A stretch of DNA of 41,513 bases, taken from the NCBI RefSeq assembly GCF_000966195.1, contig NZ_LAHL01000060.1, positions 1 to 41,513 on the forward strand. Reading direction: 5' to 3'. A program made the position numbers and the translations under genes. Under the pieces are notes generated by a model, which saw nothing but the letters and a program-made list of their open reading frames with translations, did no database searches and was not told the origin of the DNA. The stretch is from Domibacillus robiginosus (GTDB lineage: Bacteria > Bacillota > Bacilli > Bacillales > Domibacillaceae). The first letter of the stretch is position 1; the number at the start of each line of letters is the position of its first letter. Positions 1 through 9,550 of this stretch are shown here, one piece after another.

Positions 1-99
1 GTCTAGATTAGTTTTCTATCGTCAAACCATTAACAAAAAGTAACGGGACGCTTTTCCGTAAAACAGGATTGTACATACTTTTTGGCTGAGAGATAATTA

Positions 100-172
100 G
101 ATAGAATTTTGCAACTCGAAAAACAATTTATTGTAAGAAAATCTAACACAAAGCTATCTTGATAGAATTTTG
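100..172. promoter_or_regulatory. Pair of 12-bp direct repeats upstream of the AraC gene
   Basis: GATAGAATTTTG occurs exactly at 100-111 and again at 161-172, 61 bp apart start to start, which is close to six helical turns. Both lie in the leader of the AraC-family gene that begins at 241. AraC-type regulators often bind direct repeats on one face of the helix, so autoregulation is a reasonable inference. No convincing -35/-10 pair was assigned. Confidence 0.4.
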
Positions 173-240
173 TATATCATAATTAATTTCATCTTCATAG
201 GCGTTGTGTAATCCCGAAATCAAAAGGAGAGTAGATCATC

Positions 241-1074
241 ATGACTAGATATTCGAAAATGCATCTTCCTTTGCAACCTGAATTTGAAATCAACACTGAT
301 TATTATATTGAACAAAAAGAAAAAGATATAAGAAGCCAATCAAACCTGCTGTTCTACCAACTCAAAGTGAATAAAAATTCTACGAATTTGATATCAATTA
401 TTCCAGATGGATGTGTAGAGATATTGTTTTGCTGCAGTAATCAAAATACTTCTGCCTCTATAGGTGGTAGTGTTCTCCAAAAGGAAATACTAAACCTTCA
501 GGCTAATTGTGAATATTTTGGTGTTAGATTTCTGCCGAAACTAGAGAATCGACACTTAAATTATTCAATGAAAGAAATGATAGGAAGTACAGTACCGTTA
601 ACTGACGTAATTTCAGTTCATTCTACTGCTATGGAAAGAATAATACATGGGGAAAATTTCTATGAAAGAATAACTTTATTTAAAGAACTAATTGGGAGTC
701 ACATTTTTAGTTCTGACAGTTCACAAAATGCTATGGTATATGCCATGGATAGAATCTATTCTTTAAAAGGAAATATAACCATAAACCAGTTAGCAGAGGA
801 AACTGGGTATTCTACTAGATACTTACGTAAGCAATTTCAAGAGCATGTTGGTATTCCACCAAAATTATTCAGTAATATTGTACGTTTTCAGCATTCATTA
901 TATATGCTTACAAAAAAAAATCATTATACAATTTGGGATGTCATTAGCGAGAATGGATACCATGATCAAGCGCATTTAATACATGAATTTCAAAAGTTTG
1001 CTTCTATAACACCTAATAAACTTTCTAATTTACCTTCTGAAAAGTTAGAATATTCTAGTTTGAATGTAGTTTGA
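241..1074 (+). CDS. AraC-family transcriptional regulator with DUF6597-like N-terminal domain
   Basis: A 277-residue cytoplasmic DNA-binding regulator. The N-terminal half (about 10-125) carries the IIPDGCVEILF signature seen in DUF6597-type sensor domains. The C-terminal half (about 160-262) is a double helix-turn-helix of the AraC type, with ITINQLAEETGYSTRYLRKQF as the first helix pair and a second around WDVISENGYHDQAHLIHEF. The start is supported by AAAGGAGAG seven bases upstream. A perfect 46-bp palindromic terminator follows, so it is probably a single-gene unit. It sits in front of and in the same direction as the aminotransferase/permease/ald operon, which makes that operon its likely target by inference. 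The ligand is unknown. Confidence 0.85.
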   Translation: MTRYSKMHLPLQPEFEINTDYYIEQKEKDIRSQSNLLFYQLKVNKNSTNLISIIPDGCVEILFCCSNQNTSASIGGSVLQKEILNLQANCEYFGVRFLPKLENRHLNYSMKEMIGSTVPLTDVISVHSTAMERIIHGENFYERITLFKELIGSHIFSSDSSQNAMVYAMDRIYSLKGNITINQLAEETGYSTRYLRKQFQEHVGIPPKLFSNIVRFQHSLYMLTKKNHYTIWDVISENGYHDQAHLIHEFQKFASITPNKLSNLPSEKLEYSSLNVV

Positions 1075-1114
1075 ATAGTGAAAAATTAAATAAGAAATAA
1101 AAGCTTGGATGCTC

Positions 1115-1160
1115 AAAAAGGCTGCAAAAGACTTCCTAGGAAGTCTTTTGCAGCCTTTTT
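1115..1160 (+). terminator. Perfect 46-bp palindromic terminator
   Basis: The sequence is a perfect inverted repeat centred at 1137/1138. It begins with five A and ends with five T, and the stem contains GGCTGCAAAAGACTTCC. It can therefore act in either direction. It separates the AraC gene from the aminotransferase operon. Confidence 0.85.
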
Positions 1161-1242
1161 CTATGAAACAATTGCTTGGTGGTAGGGAGTTTTTTGAGAT
1201 TTTTATGAAAAAGTAATCTCTATTAGTTCAGAAAAAATAGAA

Positions 1243-1287
1243 TGTTCCCATTTTTACAATAAGAAAAAAGTAAATTCGACTATTGTT
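1243..1287 (+). promoter_or_regulatory. 45-bp upstream element shared with 30479-30523
   Basis: This stretch matches 30479-30523 at 38 of 45 positions with no gap. Both copies contain ACAATA and TATTGT arms 25 bp apart (here 1256-1261 and 1281-1286), forming an interrupted inverted repeat. It ends 38 bp before the aminotransferase start codon, so it is probably the operator or promoter region of that operon. The second copy precedes what looks like the ghost of a related aminotransferase gene. Confidence 0.6.
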
Positions 1288-1325
1288 TAATTACAGAGTT
1301 AATCAATCATAGAGGGGGAAAAATT

Positions 1326-2750
1326 ATGAAGGAGATTAACTGGAAACAAATTGAGGAATGGGATAAAAAGTATATTTTAAGAACATTCTCTACACAAGAC
1401 GAATATCAACCTATACCAATTGAGTCAACTGAAGGTGATTACCTTATTAAGCCCGATGGAACAAGGTTATTGGATTGTTTTAATCAATTGTACTGTGTAA
1501 ATGTCGGTCAAAGGAATGAAACCATTAATAATGCTATTAAAGAAGCTCTTGACCGCTATGGTTTTTTACAAGATGCCTACGCTACAGATTATAAATCTAA
1601 AGCAGCCAAACTTATTATTGAAGATGTACTTGGAAATGAAGCTTGGCCAGGAAAAGTTCGGTTTGTTTCCACAGGAAGTGAAGCAGTTGAGACTGCTCTG
1701 ATGATTGCGAGGTTATATAAAAATCGGCCGCTTGTTGTCACTCGGGAGTATGCTTACCATGGATGGACGAAAGGTTCTGCCTCTGTTACAAGAATTAAAG
1801 GAGTTAAAGGCGGTATGGCAGAGACGAATCCAAATGCTCGTCCACAACAAATACCAGGACAAGATAGCGGAATCGTTGCTGTTGCACCTGCTCCAAACTG
1901 TATGCGTTGTTCATTAGGGCACAAATACGGTTCTTGTCACGACGAAAATGGGGAACTGGCTTGTGTGAAGTATACAAGACGCATGATTGAAAACCAAGGT
2001 CCCGAACAAGTAGCGGCCATTATTACAGAAATTACGCAAGGAGCAGGTTCCGTTCATCCTCCGGATGAATATATTCCACAAATTCGCAAGATGACAAAAG
2101 AACTCGATATTTTGTGGATTGCTGATGAAGTATTAACTGGATTTGGGCGTACTGGGGAATGGTTTGCTTATCAGCATTATGGAGTAGAGCCTGATATTGT
2201 CACGATGGCTAAAGGGATTTCAAGTTCGGCCATTCCTGCGGGTGCCGTAGTCGTTAATAAAGAAATTGCAAAGTTCATGGACGAATATCGCTGGGAGACA
2301 GTTTCAACCTATTCAGGCCATCCGATTGCCATGGCAGCTGTTTGTGCAAACATAGAATATATTATAAATGAAAATTTAGTAGAAAAAGCAAAGGAAGCTG
2401 GACAATATATTCAACAAAAGTTCCTAGAGTTAAAGGCTAAACACAGATCAATAGGTCATGCGGCAGGCTACGGAGTTCTCTGGCTAGTTGAGCTTGTTAA
2501 AGATGACAAGATGACTCCATTTGTAGAAATAGACAGGAATTTCACACATGGAGCGGATGCGCATACATTTCCTGTTGAAATTATTAAGGAAAAAGCACTG
2601 GAAAAGGGTGTGCTAATGGGTGGATCTATGCCGAATACCATGCGGATTGGCACATCTTTAAATGTATCTAGAGAAGATATTGATAAAGCGATGGATGCAC
2701 TTGATTATGCATTATCTCATCTGGAGAGTCGAGTATTCCAGGAGTCTTAA
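1326..2750 (+). CDS. Class III PLP-dependent aminotransferase (omega-amino acid type)
   Basis: A 474-residue cytosolic fold-type I aminotransferase. Visible landmarks are the phosphate-binding STGSEA (115-120), YAYHGW (142-147), the cofactor aspartate in IADEVLTGFGRTG (D267) and the Schiff-base lysine in VTMAKG (K296). Four cysteines at 192, 195, 204 and 213 form a C-x2-C-x8-C-x8-C cluster. Similar Cys-rich insertions occur in some class III members, so metal binding is possible but not shown. AGAGGGGG precedes the ATG. It is the first gene of an operon with a permease and alanine dehydrogenase, which suggests pyruvate as the amino acceptor and a beta-alanine, taurine or GABA-like donor. The exact substrate cannot be read from the sequence. 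Confidence 0.88.
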   Translation: MKEINWKQIEEWDKKYILRTFSTQDEYQPIPIESTEGDYLIKPDGTRLLDCFNQLYCVNVGQRNETINNAIKEALDRYGFLQDAYATDYKSKAAKLIIEDVLGNEAWPGKVRFVSTGSEAVETALMIARLYKNRPLVVTREYAYHGWTKGSASVTRIKGVKGGMAETNPNARPQQIPGQDSGIVAVAPAPNCMRCSLGHKYGSCHDENGELACVKYTRRMIENQGPEQVAAIITEITQGAGSVHPPDEYIPQIRKMTKELDILWIADEVLTGFGRTGEWFAYQHYGVEPDIVTMAKGISSSAIPAGAVVVNKEIAKFMDEYRWETVSTYSGHPIAMAAVCANIEYIINENLVEKAKEAGQYIQQKFLELKAKHRSIGHAAGYGVLWLVELVKDDKMTPFVEIDRNFTHGADAHTFPVEIIKEKALEKGVLMGGSMPNTMRIGTSLNVSREDIDKAMDALDYALSHLESRVFQES

Positions 2751-2798
2751 TATAAATGATCTCTGTGCTGCTTGATAGAAAACTTAAGGGGGCTTGTA

Positions 2799-4163
2799 AT
2801 GGAATCATATAGTCATAAACAAGAGTTGAAACGAGCATTGAAGCTAAAGGATCTCGTGATTTTTGGATTGACTTTTATGTCACCAGTAGCGGCAATGTCT
2901 CTTTTTGGAGTTATAACGTCTGTTTCCGAAGGCCACTCTGTACTATCTTATTTAATAGGTTTTGTAGCAATGCTGTTTACCGCATATAGTTTTGGAAAAA
3001 TGGTGGAGGCATACCCGGTTTCCGGCTCCACCTATATTTACGCAAAACGTTCACTGCATCCGAAAATAGGTTTTATTGCTGGGTGGGGAATGTTACTAGA
3101 TTATCTTTTTTTACCAATGCTAACATTTTTGATAGGTTCCACCTTTGCTAATGTTCTTATGCCTAGTATTCCGATTTGGGCTTGGGTTCTCATTTTTGCT
3201 ATCCCAGTCCTGATTGTCAATATAATTGGTATCGAGGTAGCGGCAAAGGTAAATTTTGTACTTGTAACTCTTATGGTCTTGGCTATCCTGGCCTTTGTGA
3301 TTTCAACTATCAATTACCTAGTTACAGGTGGATTCAACCTATTAGATATGAATGCATTATATAACCCGGATACTTTTTCATTTGGTGCGGTTATTGGCGG
3401 TGCTGCTCTCGTAACAGTAGCTTATTTAGGCTTTGATGCCATAACCACATTGGCGGAAGAAACAAATGAAAGTGGGAAAAAGATCGGACTTTCGATTATT
3501 ATCTCTTGTGCTATACAAACTGTTTTCTTTATATCTGTAACTTATTTCGGGATTGTTGTACTAGAAGATCATATAAGGATTACTAATCCTGATTCAGCAT
3601 TTTCTGAAGTCTTATCCATTGTTTCCGGTCACTTTATTCAAACTTTTATTACCCTGATCATTATTGCTGCAAACGTAGCGAGTGGCTTAGCAAGCCAGTC
3701 TGCATCAAGTCGTTTGTTATACGGAATGGGAAGGGAGGACGCAATTCCGAAAAAGTTTTTTACTTATCTTCATCCAACATTCAAAACACCAGTGTACAAT
3801 ATTCTGCTCATGGCAGGACTCGGCATTGTTGGAGCTATGACACTTAGTTTGCAGTTGGTATCTGATTTGCTGGCATTTGGTGGATTGTTTGGTTTTGTAT
3901 GTGTGAATCTATCGGTTATCAGCCATTACTTTGTTAAAAACAAACAAAAAAATGTATTTGCTTATTTATTAGTACCAGTCATAGGGGTTGCTGTATGTTC
4001 TTATCTTTTAATCGGTCTTTCTACAACCGGCAAGTTAGTTGGAGGAGCATGGTTACTAGCTGGAATTGTATTTCTATTAGTGAAAGAGATAATAGAAAAA
4101 AACTCGAAAGTACCAGTTTCAAATGTGAATGAGGATTTGATCGATGTGAAGGAGAAACATTAA
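2799..4163 (+). CDS. APC-superfamily amino acid/amine permease
   Basis: An integral membrane transporter of about 454 residues with roughly twelve hydrophobic segments. The N-terminal segment MSPVAAMSLFGV and the following YPVSGSTYIYAKRSL are typical of the APC family (amino acid or polyamine importers such as the PuuP group). The frame opens at a TTG at 2772, but the ATG at 2799 is preferred because AAGGGGG lies seven bases before it. It begins 48 bp after the aminotransferase stop and is followed 44 bp later by ald, so it probably imports the amine used by this operon. A hydrophilic tail of about 20 residues closes the protein. Confidence 0.85.
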   Translation: MESYSHKQELKRALKLKDLVIFGLTFMSPVAAMSLFGVITSVSEGHSVLSYLIGFVAMLFTAYSFGKMVEAYPVSGSTYIYAKRSLHPKIGFIAGWGMLLDYLFLPMLTFLIGSTFANVLMPSIPIWAWVLIFAIPVLIVNIIGIEVAAKVNFVLVTLMVLAILAFVISTINYLVTGGFNLLDMNALYNPDTFSFGAVIGGAALVTVAYLGFDAITTLAEETNESGKKIGLSIIISCAIQTVFFISVTYFGIVVLEDHIRITNPDSAFSEVLSIVSGHFIQTFITLIIIAANVASGLASQSASSRLLYGMGREDAIPKKFFTYLHPTFKTPVYNILLMAGLGIVGAMTLSLQLVSDLLAFGGLFGFVCVNLSVISHYFVKNKQKNVFAYLLVPVIGVAVCSYLLIGLSTTGKLVGGAWLLAGIVFLLVKEIIEKNSKVPVSNVNEDLIDVKEKH

Positions 4164-4207
4164 TTCCTATTAAATAAAAAATATAAAATAAAAAAGGGAG
4201 AATATGA

Positions 4208-5344
4208 ATGATGATTGTCGGAATTCCAAAAGAAATTAAAAATAATGAAAACCGTGTTGCCCTGACCCCAAGCGGAGTTATTTCATTTTTACATGCTGGC
4301 CATAAAGTCTTAGTTGAGAAAGATGCTGGGATCGGAAGCAGTTTTACAAATGAAGATTATGCCAAGGCTGGTGCAGAGATTGTTGAAAGTGTAAAGGATA
4401 TATGGTCTAGAGCTGAAATGATTATGAAAGTGAAAGAACCCCTTCCTAGCGAGTATGGTTACTTCCGTAAAGGATTAATCCTATTTACTTACCTGCACTT
4501 AGCAGCTGAGCCGTCTTTAGCGCAGGCTCTTAAGAATAAAGGTGTTACTGCCATTGCCTATGAAACAGTGGCCACGGGTCGTGCTCTTCCGCTTCTCACT
4601 CCAATGAGTGAAGTTGCGGGCCGTATGTCTGCGCAAATCGGGGCTCAATTCCTACAAAAAGCAAACGGGGGCAAAGGAATCCTTCTTGCGGGTGTTCCCG
4701 GTGTCAGCCGCGGAAAAGTGACCATTATTGGCGGCGGTGTTGTAGGTACAAACGCAGCAAAACTTGCTATTGGTCTAGGTGCTGATGTCACCCTTCTAGA
4801 CTTAAGTGCAGATCGTTTACGCCAAATAGATGATATTTTTGGAAACCAAATCAAGACATTAATGTCTAATTCATTAAACATTGCAGAAGCTGTAGCGGAA
4901 GCGGACCTCTTAATTGGTGCAGTGCTAATCCCTGGCGCAAAAGCACCTAAATTGGTAACAGAAGAGATGGTAAAAACAATGAAGCCTGGTTCTGTTATTG
5001 TCGATGTTGCGATTGACCAAGGCGGCATTGTGGAGACAGTTGACCAGATTACAACACATGATAATCCAATATATGAAAAACACGGTGTAGTGCACTATGC
5101 CGTGGCAAATATGCCAGGAGCAGTTCCAAGAACATCTACGATTGCTTTAACAAATGTAACAGTGCCTTATGCATTACAAATTGCTAATAAAGGTGTGTAC
5201 AAAGCAATTTCTGAAAACGAGTCATTAAAATGTGGATTAAACGTAGCAAACGGTGAGATTACGTATAAAGCTATCGCGGCTGATCTTGGCTATAGTTTTG
5301 TTTCACCAGAAAAGGTCTTTGAAAGCGAACTTACAACTGTTTAA
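4208..5344 (+). CDS. ald: Alanine dehydrogenase
   Basis: A 378-residue NAD-dependent enzyme that interconverts L-alanine with pyruvate and ammonia. The N-terminus ([19 protein letters not shown]), the substrate-site MKVKEPL and TYLHLA motifs with the conserved lysine and histidine, and the Rossmann motif [13 protein letters not shown] all match the Bacillus family closely over full length. The ATG at 4208 follows AAAGGGAG; the next codon is also ATG (4211). It closes the aminotransferase/permease operon, consistent with regenerating pyruvate from alanine and releasing ammonia. A strong terminator follows at 5401. Confidence 0.95.
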   Translation: MMIVGIPKEIKNNENRVALTPSGVISFLHAGHKVLVEKDAGIGSSFTNEDYAKAGAEIVESVKDIWSRAEMIMKVKEPLPSEYGYFRKGLILFTYLHLAAEPSLAQALKNKGVTAIAYETVATGRALPLLTPMSEVAGRMSAQIGAQFLQKANGGKGILLAGVPGVSRGKVTIIGGGVVGTNAAKLAIGLGADVTLLDLSADRLRQIDDIFGNQIKTLMSNSLNIAEAVAEADLLIGAVLIPGAKAPKLVTEEMVKTMKPGSVIVDVAIDQGGIVETVDQITTHDNPIYEKHGVVHYAVANMPGAVPRTSTIALTNVTVPYALQIANKGVYKAISENESLKCGLNVANGEITYKAIAADLGYSFVSPEKVFESELTTV

Positions 5345-5400
5345 ATGTTACATTTAAATAGTTAAAATAAATCTCATTTTGCTGAGTAAAAAGAAAAAAT

Positions 5401-5436
5401 AGCCAGGTACTCGTATTAGAGTCCTGGCTGTTTTTA
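5401..5436 (+). terminator. Intrinsic terminator after ald
   Basis: AGCCAGG pairs with CCTGGCT, and the inner arms ACTC and GAGT extend the stem. It is followed by GTTTTTAT. It ends the 1326-5344 operon. Confidence 0.85.
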
Positions 5437-5489
5437 TCCCTGAAATATAGATTAATCTATAGTGAAACATGCGTATTGATTAATCAGAA

Positions 5490-5876
5490 TTATACAGTTT
5501 CCAATGAAAATCTGATATGAAGCTTAATGCCGGGTTGAGCCCATGAAAGACGTATTTTCTAATGGTGACTAGCGCGGAATTCAATTACACTTGCGGGCGA
5601 TAAAAGTAAAGATCTCTTTCATCAGAGCATAATTCAGATGTCCTAGCTTTTTTGATAACGTTGAGTAATTGGCAACAGTGAGACCGAAAATGAGCCAATA
5701 TTTTAGTGTAAACACAGATTTTTCCACTTTTAAATGGTAACCGTTCCTCGATATGGGATCAACATTTCTATATTAAGTTTGCGTGCGATATTTTCGTAAC
5801 CAATCAGTTTGATTAAGAATTGAAATTCTTGATCTGAAATAAACTTTTAAATCGAATTTGGGGACAAAGTATTCAT
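5490..5876 (-). pseudogene. Decayed IS4-family transposase remnant
   Basis: Read on the minus strand from an ATG at 5876, the frame gives MNTLSPNSI, a stop, then ISDQEFQFLIKLIGYENIAR and KLNIEML. After a frame change it gives VANYSTLSKKLGHLNYALMK with FTFIARKCN, and near 5515 it gives PGIKLHI. These blocks occur in the order found in IS4-family transposases (VNYSTLSKK, then RKCNR, then the GERSGIKLHV region). Everything between and after them, including most of the DDE core, is missing or frame-shifted. This relic fills most of the 530-bp gap before the chemoreceptor. It is non-functional. The family call comes from recalled motifs only. Confidence 0.65.
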
Positions 5877-5968
5877 AACCAGCACGATTGCATTTATATA
5901 TTGAAAATGAGTGTACTAATAACAACATAAAATATTGTTCAGCAGGTTATCTGAAATGAGGGAGTGTA

Positions 5969-7705
5969 GTGAAAGTGTCTGGATTTACAGTGTCAAAGAA
6001 ATTATACACAGGATTTTTATTTTTAATTATTCTTTTGGGTTTTTTAGGTGGAAGTGCTATTTATAGTATGGATAAGATAAATAAAAAGTCAATAGAGATT
6101 ACAACACTCTTGCTTCCAGGTGTTCAAGCTATCAATAACATTAATTATCTTAGAGAACATATTTTGGCGCTTGAATACAAATATATTTCAGAGCCTGATA
6201 AAAATGAGCTGATAAAATTAGAGGAAGAGATGGATAGCACCTTTTCCACTGTTCAAAAAACATTTGAAGAATATGAAGCCACAATTTTTTTGGAAGAAGA
6301 GAGACAAAATTTTGAGGAATTGAAGCAAAAATGGTTAGAATACGAACAGTTACATAAAACCTTTCTCCAGATTGGTTCTAAAACTGATGTAATAAATGGT
6401 GCAGGTAAGGCAGATGATGATAGATTAACAGAAATACTGGATGAGTCGCAGATTATTTTTTCTGATATGCAAAAAAACCTGGACTTTCTGGTTAATTTGA
6501 ATGGTGATGGAGTCAAAAATGCGAGTGTTGAGAGTGGTCAGCTCTTTGCCTCATCATTTAACCTCATTATAATTATTTTTGTAATTGGAATTATTGGCGG
6601 TCTTATTACTGCTTATATTATTGGACGTACGATATCGAAGCCACTTCAACTTGTTACTGAAAATGTAAGAGAAGTAGCAAATGGAAATTTAAAAATTGAT
6701 CCTGTGCATGTGAAAAATAAAGATGAAATTGGTGACCTGGCTCAATCTATTAACGAAATGACGAACAATCTTGGACTGTTAATTGGTCACGCTATTCAAA
6801 CATCAGAGTCTTTGGCTGCATCATCCGAACAACTTCTCGCGAGCTCTGAACAAACATCTCAATTAACTCAACAAGTCAATCTTGCTATTCAAGAGGTGGC
6901 ATCTGGATCAGAGAGCCAAGTAACAAGTATTAACTCCGCAGAACAATCAGTTGTTGAAATTTCAGAAGGAATGAGACAGGTTGCTTATTCTATTCAAACC
7001 GTATCGGAATTAAGTATGGAAACCAATCAAAAAGCAGAAGCCGGTACAGTTGCCATTAAAGAAACGATAGAACAAATGGATGTTGTTCAAGAAAATATAA
7101 CAAAGACAGCTATCATTATTCATGCATTAAAAGAACGTTCCAAAGAAATTGGGAGAGTAGTAGATTTAATTTCAAATGTTTCTGACCAAACAAACTTACT
7201 GGCTTTAAATGCAGCCATTGAAGCAGCTCGCGCAGGAGAACAGGGAAAAGGGTTTTCTGTTGTAGCAAATGAAGTCAGAAAGCTTGCAGAAGAATCGGGG
7301 AAAGAAACGAAGAATATCCGAACGCTCATAGAAGAAATTCAAAAACAAATCACCCAGGTATCTTTTTCAATGGAAGAAGGCTCAACCTCCTTGAAAGCAG
7401 GTGTCAATAAGGTAAATAAAACGGAAAAATCTTTTAATGAAATTGCAAAAATGGTTGCGGGTATTACCGATCAAGCTCGAGAAGTATCTGTTGCTGTAGA
7501 AGAAGTAAATGCAAGTTCCGAAGAAATAGTGCAAATAATTTCTGCTATAACAAGTATCTCTAAACGATCTGCAGAAAATACACAACACGTTGCTTTAGCA
7601 ACAGAAGAACAAAATGCAACAATGGAAGAAATTGCAGCTTCAACCAATGAACTAAGCATTATGGCACAAGGCCTTCAGGGGAATATCTCCAAATTTAAAG
7701 TGTAA
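5969..7705 (+). CDS. Methyl-accepting chemotaxis protein with 4-helix-bundle sensor domain
   Basis: A 578-residue transmembrane chemoreceptor. It has one membrane helix at about 14-33, an extracellular helical sensor domain to about 195 (rich in charged helices, like 4HB_MCP), a second membrane helix at about 197-219, a HAMP linker (about 220-272), and the long cytoplasmic coiled-coil signalling domain. The hairpin tip [20 protein letters not shown] (about 404-423) is nearly invariant in MCPs and contacts CheA/CheW. The start is GTG with GAGGGAG just upstream; no ATG fits. No chemotaxis genes adjoin it. It stands alone between two dead insertion sequences, so it may be an acquired or rearranged gene. 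The ligand is unknown. Confidence 0.9.
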   Translation: MKVSGFTVSKKLYTGFLFLIILLGFLGGSAIYSMDKINKKSIEITTLLLPGVQAINNINYLREHILALEYKYISEPDKNELIKLEEEMDSTFSTVQKTFEEYEATIFLEEERQNFEELKQKWLEYEQLHKTFLQIGSKTDVINGAGKADDDRLTEILDESQIIFSDMQKNLDFLVNLNGDGVKNASVESGQLFASSFNLIIIIFVIGIIGGLITAYIIGRTISKPLQLVTENVREVANGNLKIDPVHVKNKDEIGDLAQSINEMTNNLGLLIGHAIQTSESLAASSEQLLASSEQTSQLTQQVNLAIQEVASGSESQVTSINSAEQSVVEISEGMRQVAYSIQTVSELSMETNQKAEAGTVAIKETIEQMDVVQENITKTAIIIHALKERSKEIGRVVDLISNVSDQTNLLALNAAIEAARAGEQGKGFSVVANEVRKLAEESGKETKNIRTLIEEIQKQITQVSFSMEEGSTSLKAGVNKVNKTEKSFNEIAKMVAGITDQAREVSVAVEEVNASSEEIVQIISAITSISKRSAENTQHVALATEEQNATMEEIAASTNELSIMAQGLQGNISKFKV

Positions 7706-7780
7706 ATGATTAAAACAGGAAAAAGGCTATTTATATTAATGAACTAAAAATCGAATTTGTTTATATAAAAAAAACTCCAT

Positions 7781-8042
7781 TGAAGTGAACTCAAAAGTTA
7801 GACAATAAATTATGTAAATAACGAGGATTGAACCCTATATAGTACTGGGTTTAATCCTTTTAATTATTCCTTGATCTTTTTGTGATTGTAATAGTCGATA
7901 TAGTTTCCAACTATAGAATGAAATTAACTATGCTGTGTGTAGTCTTGTTTCCTGAATAGGGTATGGGTATTTAGTCATTTGATTACAACATAAATTGCAG
8001 GTCTTTTTTTATTAGACTGTCCATTAAACGAGTCTTAGTTCA
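7781..8042 (-). mobile_element. Internally deleted IS3-family (IS150-like) element
   Basis: The two ends read inward as TGAAGTGAACTCAAAAGTTA (7781-7800, continuing GACA) and, on the other strand from 8042, TGAACTAAGACTCGTTTAAT followed by GGACA. They align as imperfect terminal inverted repeats. Between them the minus strand encodes IDYYNHKKIKE, a stop, then LKGLNPVLYRVQSS, which is the classic C-terminus of an IS3-family OrfB integrase (YYNH-RI-KLKGLSPVQYR). Only about 262 bp remain and an in-frame stop is present, so the element is dead. It sits just downstream of the chemoreceptor gene. Confidence 0.72.
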
Positions 8043-8509
8043 AGCCCTCCTCCTTTCTTGAGAGTAATTAAGAATTAAATTTATATAAAATAAATGAAAT
8101 ATTTTTCCATTCGTTCAGTTGATTGAACTCATCATAATATACTTTCGATAGTTGTATGAATCTCCTTTACTCTAAAATTTCGAGGTTTGATTTTGTTATA
8201 AAATAGGTTTCTTAAAGCCATTATAAATTTTTCGAAATAGTTGTAAAGTTATAAAGAAGCGGTTCGTTAATAAGTTGGCATTTTCAGAAGGTTTCATAAG
8301 GCTAGAGAAATATAGGTAGTGTTAATTTGAAATTTTTCCCTATGGGGAGGAGATTCATATGACATGGGAAAAGACACAGTTCAAGCATTCTCGTCGTGAG
8401 ATTAGAAGATTTAACGCTTGTGAGATTTAGAATTCCATCTGTTTTAGCTGTAGGAGTATCGGTAATTTTTGGGTTATAACGAGGACAAACAATAAATAAT
8501 ACAAAAGGT
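8043..8509. other. Non-coding or decayed stretch with one 23-codon frame
   Basis: No gene of normal size is seen. A 23-codon frame at 8359-8430 on the plus strand (MTWEKTQFKHSRREIRRFNA and so on) has an excellent GGGGAGGAG six bases before its ATG. In another frame just after it, RIPSVLAVGVSVIFGL ends at a stop near 8478. This could be a broken small gene, or the leader of the binding-protein gene at 8510. Confidence 0.3.
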
Positions 8510-9550
8510 ATGAGTGCCATAAAAAAAAGATTATCTACCATATGGATCCTTCTTTTTGTAAGCGGTTGCTCATATGAGGATTCTTATGAGCTTTTGGGAT
8601 CAAACAGTTCATATTCTAACCTGCAGCCGGAGGAACAAGAGAAGAATCAGTACACGATTGGTATAGTTTCTAAATTAGATAATATCCCTTATTTTAATTC
8701 GGTAAAAGACGGTGTAATGGAAGCGGCGGAGGAATTAGAAGTGGAGGTTTTGTATGAAGGTCCTACTGTGGCAAATACAAAAGGCCAGCAAGTGATTATT
8801 GAAAAGTTTATTAATCAAAAAGTGGATGCTATCGCTGTTTCCGCCAATGATCCAATCCAGCTGGCACCAGTTTTAAAACAGGCAAGAGCAACAGGAATTG
8901 CTATTATAACGTGGGATTCAGATACAGAACCAGCAGCACGGGACTTATTCATTGATATGGTAAATCCCGAAGTTCTTGGGCGGCATGTTATGGATACTCT
9001 CGCGTGGAATACCGGTGAGCATGGGACTTTTGCCATTATGACCGGCTCTTTTTCCGCCTCAAATCACAATGCATGGCTTAAGTGGATACAGGCACAATGG
9101 AAAGAATATTATCCGAATATGAAATTGGTAGAGGTAGTAGCAACAAACGATGATTCACGCAATGCCTTTATTCAGGCACAAATACTTATTAAGAAATATC
9201 CTGACCTCGCGGGCATCATTGGCAATTCATCGGTAGGACCGCCTGCGGCGGCTAAAGCAGTAGAAGAAGCAGGAAAAACAGGGGAAATTGCGGTGGTGGG
9301 TATATCGACACCAGATTTAATGCGCGATTATTTAAAAAATGGCTCTGCCCAAGTTGTGACACTCTGGAGCCCAAAAAAGCTAGGTTATTTAACAGTTGCC
9401 ATGGCGAAAAGCTTAATCGATGGGTCAGAGACGATCGATTTTCAATATGTTCCTGGGGTTGGAACGATTCGTGTGAGTGGGAAAGATACTGTCATTATGG
9501 GCGAACCGATTGATTTTACTAAAGAAAATGTGGATCAATATGATTTTTAA
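8510..9550 (+). CDS. Sugar-binding lipoprotein (Peripla_BP_4 / rhamnose-binding type), probable sensor input
   Basis: A 346-residue exported lipoprotein. The N-terminus is short and positively charged, then hydrophobic, ending in FVSGC with the lipid-attachment cysteine at C20. Residues 47-300 form a type I periplasmic binding fold of the sugar class (YTIGIVSKLDNIPYFNSVKD; AIAVSANDP; IITWDSDTE; GIIGNSSVGPPAAAKAVEEA). No ABC transporter genes adjoin it. Instead it overlaps a YesM-type kinase by 11 bp, as in the XylFII-LytS-YesN three-component sensors of clostridia. It therefore probably presents an extracellular sugar, perhaps rhamnose given the next gene, to the kinase. The AAAGG upstream is only a base or two from the ATG, so the start is uncertain. 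Confidence 0.8.
   Translation: MSAIKKRLSTIWILLFVSGCSYEDSYELLGSNSSYSNLQPEEQEKNQYTIGIVSKLDNIPYFNSVKDGVMEAAEELEVEVLYEGPTVANTKGQQVIIEKFINQKVDAIAVSANDPIQLAPVLKQARATGIAIITWDSDTEPAARDLFIDMVNPEVLGRHVMDTLAWNTGEHGTFAIMTGSFSASNHNAWLKWIQAQWKEYYPNMKLVEVVATNDDSRNAFIQAQILIKKYPDLAGIIGNSSVGPPAAAKAVEEAGKTGEIAVVGISTPDLMRDYLKNGSAQVVTLWSPKKLGYLTVAMAKSLIDGSETIDFQYVPGVGTIRVSGKDTVIMGEPIDFTKENVDQYDF

Noticed and set aside
4645-5028. Long antisense frame inside ald
   Set aside because: It is a mirror frame of a highly conserved coding sequence with no start signals of its own. The same applies to other antisense frames inside the aromatic operon.
8302-8541. 79-codon minus-strand frame across the binding-protein start
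   Set aside because: It overlaps the signal peptide of the lipoprotein gene, lacks a ribosome site and shows no known domain.
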